From positions 1 through 64,000 of the forward strand of contig JAPLRU010000037.1 of NCBI GenBank assembly GCA_026399025.1: DNA of 64,000 bases, read 5' to 3'. The notes beneath the pieces are model-generated. The model did not search any database. It had not been told where the DNA came from and was given only the letters and a program-made list of their open reading frames with translations. Below are positions 58,058-64,000 of the stretch, in pieces. How positions within the stretch are numbered: the stretch's first letter is position 1; every line of letters begins with the position of its first letter. The DNA is from Methylobacter sp. GTDB taxonomy: Bacteria > Pseudomonadota > Gammaproteobacteria > Methylococcales > Methylomonadaceae. Position numbers and translations under genes: made by a program.

Positions 58058-59152
58058 ATGAGCTTAAAATTTAACAACCTAATTTTAATCAGCGTCATTA
58101 CGTTTGGATTGGCTTTAGGTTTAAATTTGTTTTTTAACAAACAATCACATCAGCCTGTTAATAAAATCAATAATAGAAAAACACCATTAATTGCATCTCC
58201 AGTTATTTTTAATAATCACTCGAAAACAACTTTATTAGAGACAGAAGATAAAAGCCAACCTCAAGTAATTTATCCAACAACAGATGAACAACGTTATCAA
58301 AAAACGTTATATTTGCTAGATGCTTTTCGACAAGGAAAGTCTAATGAATTATTAAGCAAGCAAAACTTAGCAATATTAGCAAGATGCTCATCTTGTCAAA
58401 CATTGCTACGAAATGAATTGTTATTGAGTGTGGTGTCTGGAAAAAATCTCTCTCGTTTAGCTAATGGATTAACTCTTAATAACCATGCACCACTAGCTAA
58501 AATTCTTGTTGAGGTTGCCAGTGAAATATCAAAACAATCTGATAATAAAGAACATCTCGTTATTCTGTCACAAGCGATTTCGCAATTTAATTCCCCTAAA
58601 ATTGCAGATTTTTTTACAGATTATTTATTGAATAACCAAGATATACCATTTGAATTATTGGATGCTTTACCGAGAAGCATTAACGCAAGCTCACAACGAA
58701 TACAAATAGCTGAAAGCATTACAAAACGTTTTCAAGAAACTACCGAGCCTGAAACTCAAGATAAATTACTTGCAATAGACCACCCTGAAGCGTTAGTAAA
58801 AATTACTCAATTAGCTTTAGAGCAGGACGACAAAGATCTGTATGATAAAACTATTGAGCGTATTAAAAGCAATCCATCTAAATATACTTTTAATGTGCTA
58901 CGCAGTATGTTGAAAACACAGGCTAATAATGAAGCACAAACGGAGTCTGTACAAGAGTTAGCAAAGCAATGGGCGAATCGTCAATTAAGTGGAAACCGTT
59001 TAGATTTTGTTGAAGCGCAACTTGTAAAAGATTCGTTGTCTGAAGAAGAAAAAATGCTAGTCTTAAATATGTTAGAAAATAGTGAAGACAAGACACGCGG
59101 ACAAGAAATTATTACAAAGTTTCAGGAAAACTTTGATGGACTTAAACAGTAG
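58058..59152 (+). CDS. Membrane-anchored alpha-helical protein, function unknown
   Basis: The protein has 364 residues. An N-terminal helix (LILISVITFGLALGLNLFF) is followed by a low-complexity linker and then an all-helical domain (about 80-364) rich in Leu/Gln/Glu/Lys, reminiscent of HEAT/TPR solenoids. A cysteine pair (ARCSSCQTL) is near residue 110. I do not recognise a family. It directly precedes attC-like site 2 and follows the NAGPA-like gene, perhaps as its partner. Confidence 0.7.
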   Translation: MSLKFNNLILISVITFGLALGLNLFFNKQSHQPVNKINNRKTPLIASPVIFNNHSKTTLLETEDKSQPQVIYPTTDEQRYQKTLYLLDAFRQGKSNELLSKQNLAILARCSSCQTLLRNELLLSVVSGKNLSRLANGLTLNNHAPLAKILVEVASEISKQSDNKEHLVILSQAISQFNSPKIADFFTDYLLNNQDIPFELLDALPRSINASSQRIQIAESITKRFQETTEPETQDKLLAIDHPEALVKITQLALEQDDKDLYDKTIERIKSNPSKYTFNVLRSMLKTQANNEAQTESVQELAKQWANRQLSGNRLDFVEAQLVKDSLSEEEKMLVLNMLENSEDKTRGQEIITKFQENFDGLKQ

Positions 59153-59189
59153 TGACGTAGGTTGCGTCTTTTTGCAACTTAACTTTTCA

Positions 59190-59277
59190 GGCTAACCTGT
59201 CTGTCACTTTTGGTTGGTGGTTGTCGCTCAAGCGGGACTGCGCAAAAGCGCGCAGCCCCCTTAGCTCCACGTTAGCC
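59190..59277 (+). other. Integron attC-like recombination site 2
   Basis: GGCTAAC (59190-59196) and GTTAGCC (59271-59277) are inverse core sites. The interior has a bulged stem (GCTCAAGCGGGACTGCGC against GCGCAGCCCCCTTAGC) with an AAAA loop. Bulges and unequal arms are typical of attC. It lies 37 bases after the preceding stop. Confidence 0.75.
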
Positions 59278-59279
59278 GG

Positions 59280-59307
59280 GTCGGGCAACATCTTTTCGTT
59301 GCCCGAC
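59280..59307. repeat. Perfect 10-bp hairpin at the right edge of the cassette region
   Basis: GTCGGGCAAC (59280-59289) and GTTGCCCGAC (59298-59307) enclose ATCTTTTC. It follows attC-like site 2 by two bases. It may be part of the chromosomal junction. Confidence 0.55.
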
Positions 59308-59376
59308 ACTCCCAAGCTTCAATACACTGATGGGTTCGGATTTAACCATTTGGCGGTTAAATATATTGATTAAACG

Positions 59377-59409
59377 AACCGCCCTTGGCAAACCGAGGGC
59401 GGTTTTTTT
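59377..59409 (+). terminator. Rho-independent terminator before the Rpn gene
   Basis: AACCGCCCT (59377-59385) pairs with AGGGCGGTT (59396-59404) and runs into seven T. It would stop transcription coming from the cassette genes. Confidence 0.88.
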
Positions 59410-59466
59410 ATGTCCGGGTGGTAGAATTGCGGCTTTAAATTTAAGGCCTTAAAACGAGTAAACCCG

Positions 59467-60321
59467 ATGATTAGCAAGTACTTTAACCCGTATACGGATT
59501 TTGGCTTTAAAAAACTGTTTGGTGAAGAAGCGAGCAAAGATTTGCTGATTGATTTTTTAAATCAACTGTTGCCGCCGCACCATCAAATCGCGGAACTGCG
59601 CTTTAACAATCCGGAGAACATGTCGGACACCCTCGACGAGCGTAAATCCATTTTCGATATTTATTGCCAAAGCAAAACGGGGGAGCGTTTTATTGTAGAA
59701 ATGCAAAAAGCGAAAATGCAGTTTTTCAAAGACGGTTCGCTGTTTTATTCGACGTTTCCGATTCGCGACCAAGGCAAAAAAGGGCTGTGGGATTTTTATT
59801 TACTGCCGGTGTATTTCATTGCGATTTTGGATTTTAAATACGACGAAAAGGAAGACGAGCGTAAATTTCGCCGTGATGTTTGTTTAAAAGACCAAGACGG
59901 CGATGTGTTTTATAACAAATTGCATTTTAAGTTTTTGCAAATGCCGTTGTTTAACAAACAAGAACATGAACTGGAAACCCATTTCGATAAGTGGGTGTAT
60001 TTTTTGAAACATTTGGAAGATTTCGACCATATTCCGGCCATTCTAAACGAGCCGATTTTTCAAAAAGGCTTTGATATTGCCGAAGTGTCGCATTTGAGTA
60101 GCGATCAGTACGATGCGTATTTGAAAAGCATTTTATCCTATAACGAAGCAAAAGCGGTGACGGATACCGCGTTTTATGAGGGTAAAACCGAAGGTAAAAT
60201 CGAAGGCGAAACAACAAAAGCAATGGAAGTTGCAAGAAAGATGTTAGCTGCCGGATTTGAAATTGACGTTATTTCCACGATGACCGGTTTAACGCTTGAA
60301 GAAATCGAGGAATTAAACTGA
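59467..60321 (+). CDS. Rpn-family PD-(D/E)XK nuclease (putative transposase/recombination-promoting)
   Basis: The protein has 284 residues. The start KYFNPYTDFGFKKLFGEEASKDLLIDFLN and the nuclease core FDIYCQSKTGERFIVEMQKAKMQFF give D, ExQ-type and K residues of the PD-(D/E)XK fold (PDDEXK_2). The C-terminal repeat-like EGKTEGKIEGETTKAMEVARKML is also typical. Rpn proteins are RecA-independent recombination-promoting DNases; many lie alone, as here. It abuts the cassette region. Confidence 0.92.
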   Translation: MISKYFNPYTDFGFKKLFGEEASKDLLIDFLNQLLPPHHQIAELRFNNPENMSDTLDERKSIFDIYCQSKTGERFIVEMQKAKMQFFKDGSLFYSTFPIRDQGKKGLWDFYLLPVYFIAILDFKYDEKEDERKFRRDVCLKDQDGDVFYNKLHFKFLQMPLFNKQEHELETHFDKWVYFLKHLEDFDHIPAILNEPIFQKGFDIAEVSHLSSDQYDAYLKSILSYNEAKAVTDTAFYEGKTEGKIEGETTKAMEVARKMLAAGFEIDVISTMTGLTLEEIEELN

Positions 60322-60445
60322 TTGCAGACGCTTATTTTATGATGACGAACTGTTTAGCTTGCAACGCCATCGTTTTTTTAAGCCTTAATCTACGCAAACT
60401 ATCAACGTTCAGCTAAAATGCGCCTCTTTTTGCTTATCTAATTTT

Positions 60446-61045
60446 ATGGCTAAAGATATTCGTATTGAAAGATGCAGCGGCCCCGCTCTGGCGCAATTTA
60501 TTCCCGAGCTGGCCCGGCTTCGAATTGAAGTGTTTCGCGATTTCCCGTATCTGTACGACGGAGATATCGATTATGAAAAAAAATATTTACAGACTTATAT
60601 CGATTGTCCCGAAAGCGTTATTGTGATCGCTTTCGATGGTGATAAAGTCGTCGGCGCATCGACAGCCATCCCGATGAAATACGAAACCGACGAACTGAAA
60701 AAGCCGTTTCTTGAGCAAGGCTATAATCTCGACGAAGTATTTTATTGCAGTGAATCGGTGCTGAACAAAAATTACCGCGGTCTGGGTATCGGCGTTCGCT
60801 TTTTCGAGCAAAGAGAAGCTCACGCCGAGGACTTAGGGGGCTTTAAACATATTTGTTTTTGTTGTGTAGAACGGCCTATGGATCATCCCAGGCGGCCAAG
60901 CGATTATGTGCCGTTGGATCGATTTTGGAGTAAACGCGGCTACGTCAAACATCCCGAGCTACACACAACTTATGTGTGGAAAGATCTGGATGATGTTGAT
61001 GAAACCCCTAAACCGATGACTTTTTGGCTGAAACATGAACGTTAA
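60446..61045 (+). CDS. GNAT-family N-acetyltransferase
   Basis: The protein has 199 residues. It shows RIEVFRDFPYLYDGD, VIAFDGDKVVGASTAIPM and the acetyl-CoA loop NYRGLGIGVRFFEQRE (RGxGxG-like). It overlaps the nitrilase-family gene by 11 bases, a pairing that suggests joint action on one metabolite. Substrate unknown. Confidence 0.88.
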   Translation: MAKDIRIERCSGPALAQFIPELARLRIEVFRDFPYLYDGDIDYEKKYLQTYIDCPESVIVIAFDGDKVVGASTAIPMKYETDELKKPFLEQGYNLDEVFYCSESVLNKNYRGLGIGVRFFEQREAHAEDLGGFKHICFCCVERPMDHPRRPSDYVPLDRFWSKRGYVKHPELHTTYVWKDLDDVDETPKPMTFWLKHER

Positions 61046-61901
61046 AATTGCAAGCGCTCAATACGACATCAGCTTTTTGGAAAACTGGCAGCAGTATCAA
61101 AGCAAAGTTGAACGCTGGGTTATCGAAGCGACCGAACAAGATGCCAAGATTTTGCTGTTCCCCGAGTACGCCAGTATGGAACTGGCTTCACTGTTCGGCA
61201 AGGAGGTTTATTCATGCTTAAGCGCGCAATTGGCCGCCATACAGTCAGTGCATGAGGATTACCTGGACTTGTTTCAAAGCCTGGCTAAAACCCACCGATG
61301 CATCATCCAACCCGGCACTTTTCCGGTGAAAACGGATTCCGGCGCTTACCGAAATCGGGCTTATCTGTTTATGCCCGATGCTCAGGCCGATTATCAGGAC
61401 AAGCTGATGATGACGCGTTTTGAAAACGAGCACTGGTTAATCCAGAAGGGTGATGAATTAAAATGTTTTGAAACCGAATATGGAAAAATCGCCATCAATA
61501 TTTGTTATGACAGCGAGTTTCCGATGTTGGCCAGAAAGCAGGTTGAAGCCGGAGCCAATCTGATTTTAGTGCCCAGTTGCACCGATACCGTAGCCGGTTA
61601 CCATCGCGTTAAAATCGGTTGCCAAGCCAGAGCCTTGGAAAACCAATGTTATGTCGTTCAATCCGCGCTGGTCGGTGAAGCCCCTTGGTCTGAAGCGGTG
61701 GACGTCAATATCGGTGCGTCGGCTATTTACACGCCGGTGGATCGTGGTTTTCCCGATAACGGCATACTGGCCGTCGGTCAGCTCAATGCCGTGCAATGGG
61801 TTATTGGCGAAATATCACTCGATGCTTGCGATACGGTTCGAAAACAGGGGCAAGTTTTTAACTACAGGGATTGGCCGTTACAAACTGAATTTACGCTGTA
61901 A
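61035..61901 (+). CDS. Carbon-nitrogen hydrolase (nitrilase superfamily)
   Basis: The protein has 288 residues. The catalytic triad is visible: Glu in LLFPEYASMELASL, Lys in YQDKLMMTRFENEHW and Cys in INICYDSEFPMLARK. Such enzymes hydrolyse amides or carbamoyl-amines. It is translationally coupled to the GNAT gene upstream. Confidence 0.93.
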   Translation: MNVKIASAQYDISFLENWQQYQSKVERWVIEATEQDAKILLFPEYASMELASLFGKEVYSCLSAQLAAIQSVHEDYLDLFQSLAKTHRCIIQPGTFPVKTDSGAYRNRAYLFMPDAQADYQDKLMMTRFENEHWLIQKGDELKCFETEYGKIAINICYDSEFPMLARKQVEAGANLILVPSCTDTVAGYHRVKIGCQARALENQCYVVQSALVGEAPWSEAVDVNIGASAIYTPVDRGFPDNGILAVGQLNAVQWVIGEISLDACDTVRKQGQVFNYRDWPLQTEFTL

Positions 61902-61954
61902 TCCGGCCGGGGCATTTTTACGCTATTTACGGCATATATTAGAGTGTGAAATTA

Positions 61955-62260
61955 ATATAGCGACGCATGGACTCGCTATCGTTCCCACGCTCTGGAGACT
62001 GTGAAAGTATTCGTTTTAGAACAAAAGCAAAAGCCTTCACCACGAAGACACGAAGGACACGAAGTTTTTAATGCGTTGAGTTTAATCAATTATTTTTTCT
62101 TCGTGAACTTCGTGTCTTCGTGGTGAATAGGTTTTTCACAGTCTCTCCGGCGTGGGAACGCAGTGAGGGACGCTCCAGCGTCCCGTACCGCTGGAGCGGT
62201 ACTTCGGCATTCCCACGCCGGAGCGTGGGAACGATGTCGCTTTATTCATTTCGGACGCTA
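61955..62260. repeat. AGCGAC-ended composite element, copy B (CACGAAG unit plus GGGACGC unit)
   Basis: The ends are AATATAGCGAC (61951-61964) and the inverse GTCGCTTTATTC (62236-62247). Inside, 61985-62160 matches the CACGAAG element at 16190-16435 without its insertion. Then 62150-62255 matches 50671-50790 in inverse orientation. It looks like modular, nested palindromes. Confidence 0.78.
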
Positions 62261-62390
62261 TATTTAACCTGAGTTATCGAGTTAGATTAAGAGTACCCCG
62301 AAGCTGAAAATACATATGAGTAAGCCGGATGTTGCGTTTTCCGTTAGACATTAAACTCCAAAGTCATCACCAGCAAATGCCGCCCTCCGC

Positions 62391-62423
62391 TTAGCTTAGC
62401 TTAGCTTAGCTTAGCTTAGCTTA
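62391..62423 (+). repeat. TTAGC pentanucleotide tandem repeat
   Basis: Six full TTAGC copies plus TTA, without error, in non-coding DNA. The gene downstream begins 615 bases away, so a phase-variable promoter role is unlikely but cannot be excluded. Confidence 0.95.
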
Positions 62424-62545
62424 TCCCGGCTGAAGAAAACCCAAGCCGACAAAGATAAGTTTCTTAAATTAAGCCTTCCAATCGTGAACAGGCACGGCCC
62501 CGAAAATATCGCCAACACGATGCGATAAATCCGACCTGTTCAATC

Positions 62546-62670
62546 TAGTAGATCGAAAGAAGCCTGTCCGCACTTTAGCGCAGGATAGGCGTTTCGGGCT
62601 CTCCGAAACTTCTGACTGCTGGAAGCCCCCTACCCTGGCTGTCGCCGGGTAAGCTTATTTCGAGCTGCTA
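62546..62670. repeat. Diverged copy of the inner palindrome at 12718-12926
   Basis: AAGCCTGTCCGCACTTTAGCGCAGGATAGGCGTTTC and CCTGGCTGTCGCCGGGTAAGCTTATTTCG parallel the 12770-12880 segment in order and spacing, with many changes. This suggests an old insertion of the same family. Confidence 0.6.
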
Positions 62671-63038
62671 TGATGCTGTCAAAATCACACTCTTGAATAG
62701 GACCTGCGCCGTACATCTCCAATCAACGCTCAAAGCAAAATTGCTGCTGAATAATTTTCTTCAGGAGCAAGTCACGTCCTTACTGGATTCTCCGCCAACT
62801 TTGTTTTTAATCCAGCAATTAATCTTGTGCGTTAAGAACAAACCGTGCTATCGTTTATTAACGTTTTCTAATATACCAGTTTATTTTTAAGTTTTTCGGT
62901 ACTTTTTGTCTGATCGGTTATGGGGTGTTTTTTTCTGTTCAGTGTCGGTACCGGCTCACTTTAACGGGGTTTTCAATTGGCCCGCAGCCAATTGAAAAAA
63001 TGCAGGGCACACAATAACAACTCAATGAGGAAAGTAGC

Positions 63039-64000
63039 ATGGCACGTATTGTAATTCTAGGCGCGGGCATCGGCGGTGTACCAATGGCTTATGAAATGAA
63101 AGAAACGGTAGGAAAGAATCACGACGTTATCGTGATTTCGGATACGCCGACCTTTCATTTTGTTCCATCAAATCCATGGATTCCACCCAAATGGCGAAAA
63201 CCGGAAGATTTAAAGATCGAATTGGCGCCGGTGATGAAAAAGAAAGGCATAGAATTCATTCAAAAAGCCGCTGCAAAAGTCGATCCGGTTAATAATCAGG
63301 TATTGCTGGATGACGGCTCGGCCGTGGCTTACGACTTTCTGGTTATTGCTACAGGGCCGCGTCTGGCTTTCGATGAAGTGCCCGGTTTAGGCCCTGACGG
63401 CTATACCTCATCGGTTTGTCATGTCGATCATGCCGAAGCGGCTATCGGCGATTGGGATAAGTTTATGGAAGATCCCGGCCCGATTGTTATCGGTGCGGTT
63501 CAGGGAGCGTCCTGTTACGGCCCCGCCTATGAATATTTAATGATTATTGAAACCGAATTACGCAAACGGAAAATCCGCGACAAAGTACCGATGATTTTTG
63601 TGACCGCGGAACCTTACATAGGGCATTTAGGCTTAGGCGGTGTCGGCGATACTAAAGGCCTGCTGGAAAGCGCTTTGCGTGACAAGACTATTAAATGGAT
63701 AACCAATGCCAAGGTCGATAAAATCGAACCCGGCATGATGTTTGTGACCGAAGTCGACGATGAAGGCAAGGAAAAGAAAAAACACGAGCTGCCGTTTAAG
63801 CATTCGATGATGCTACCGGCTTTTACCGGCGTTGACGCAGTGCGTAATGTCGGCGTTGAAGGCTTGATTAATCCGCGCGGCTTTGTTTTAGTGGATGAAC
63901 ATCAGCGCAATAAGACCTTTAAAAATATCTATTCGGTCGGCGTTTGTATTGCTATTCCACCCGTTGAAGCGACCCCGGTACCGGTAGGCGCACCCAAAAC
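63039..64000 (+). CDS. Sulfide:quinone oxidoreductase-like flavoprotein (partial, cut by window edge)
   Basis: At least 320 residues are visible. GAGGAAAG precedes ATG 63039. The FAD-binding start RIVILGAGIGGVPMAYEM, the segment HFVPSNPWIPPKWRKPED, FLVIATGPRLAFDEVPGLG and VQGASCYGPAYEYLM (a cysteine at the usual redox position) fit the SQR family. A third conserved region, FKNIYSVGVCIAIPPVEATPVP, includes a second cysteine. It would pass electrons from sulfide to quinone at the membrane. A related NADH dehydrogenase-like role cannot be excluded without the C-terminus. Confidence 0.88.
   Translation, partial: MARIVILGAGIGGVPMAYEMKETVGKNHDVIVISDTPTFHFVPSNPWIPPKWRKPEDLKIELAPVMKKKGIEFIQKAAAKVDPVNNQVLLDDGSAVAYDFLVIATGPRLAFDEVPGLGPDGYTSSVCHVDHAEAAIGDWDKFMEDPGPIVIGAVQGASCYGPAYEYLMIIETELRKRKIRDKVPMIFVTAEPYIGHLGLGGVGDTKGLLESALRDKTIKWITNAKVDKIEPGMMFVTEVDDEGKEKKKHELPFKHSMMLPAFTGVDAVRNVGVEGLINPRGFVLVDEHQRNKTFKNIYSVGVCIAIPPVEATPVPVGAPK

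Larger units (their letters stand above)
61902..63038. other. Repeat-rich 1.1 kb without genes
   Basis: It holds two abutting palindromic elements (61955-62260), a TTAGC microsatellite (62391-62423) and a diverged palindrome (62546-62670). From about 62690 to 63038 it is AT-rich; the promoter of the downstream flavoprotein is expected here but not pinned down. I trust no open frame in this stretch. Confidence 0.6.

Noticed and set aside
55700-59300. An integron integrase or attI site
   Set aside because: No tyrosine-recombinase frame lies in or near the cassette region; the lone GTTAGGC at 55949 is too little to call attI.
62693-62890. A 65-codon frame before the flavoprotein gene
   Set aside because: No ribosome site or family likeness; it probably arises by chance in AT-rich leader DNA.
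1-64000. tRNA, rRNA or complete insertion sequences
   Set aside because: No cloverleaf, rRNA stretch or transposase with terminal repeats was recognised; the Rpn nuclease gene has no IS ends.

Overview
The window looks like chromosomal DNA of a gammaproteobacterium. The conserved blocks miaB-phoH-ybeY-corC, mfd-csiV, ygfZ, pgaBCD and purT are all of gammaproteobacterial type. A Methylococcales-like host is my guess from overall gene style, but no methanotrophy gene is present to prove it. Most genes have moderate GC. Three blocks are visibly AT-richer: the cas operon, two glycosyltransferase-like genes at 31.1-33.0 kb, and a cassette region at 55.7-59.3 kb.

Layout. 1-3.0 kb: a membrane PAS/GGDEF/EAL c-di-GMP enzyme, cut by the left edge. 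3.4-12.7 kb: a two-partner secretion pair, an outer-membrane TpsB transporter and a giant TpsA exoprotein carrying a C-type lectin domain. 13.0-15.8 kb: an unusual MscS channel with a periplasmic-binding-protein domain and a possible Cys-loop-like domain. 16.5-19.9 kb: a membrane MutS-like ATPase, purT and a lytic transglycosylase. 19.9-29.3 kb: a complete type I-F2 (I-Fv) CRISPR-Cas system with 46 repeats. It has cas1, cas2-3, cas7fv, cas5fv and cas6f and lacks cas8f. 29.8-37.4 kb: a coiled-coil membrane protein, two glycosyltransferase-like genes, pgaBCD (PNAG exopolysaccharide) and a small PA3496-like protein. 37.9-49.7 kb: a lipoprotein, a pterin carbinolamine dehydratase, corC/ybeY/phoH/miaB, a chemoreceptor with a separate PAS protein, csiV and mfd. 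50.2-55.4 kb: a small secreted protein, ctaA, ygfZ, ygfX, wrbA and a broken oxidase/cytochrome remnant. 55.95-59.28 kb: what looks like integron gene cassettes without an integrase (two attC-like sites): a methyltransferase, a secreted NAGPA-like protein and a membrane-anchored helical protein. 59.4-64 kb: an Rpn-type nuclease, a GNAT plus nitrilase pair, a repeat-rich 1.1 kb gap and the start of a sulfide:quinone-reductase-like flavoprotein cut by the right edge.

Themes. Surface and biofilm functions (c-di-GMP enzyme, TpsA/TpsB adhesin, PNAG synthesis, chemoreceptor) share the window, but physical linkage is the only evidence that they work together. The intergenic regions are crowded with palindromic, MITE-like repeats. 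Several are nested inside each other, and two appear to have been absorbed into the 5' coding ends of tpsB and tpsA.

The most novel-looking items are the PBP/possible-pLGIC/MscS fusion, the lectin-bearing TpsA, the integrase-less cassette cluster and the minimal I-F2 CRISPR system. All coordinates come from reading the sequence. Domain assignments come from motif recognition without database searches.
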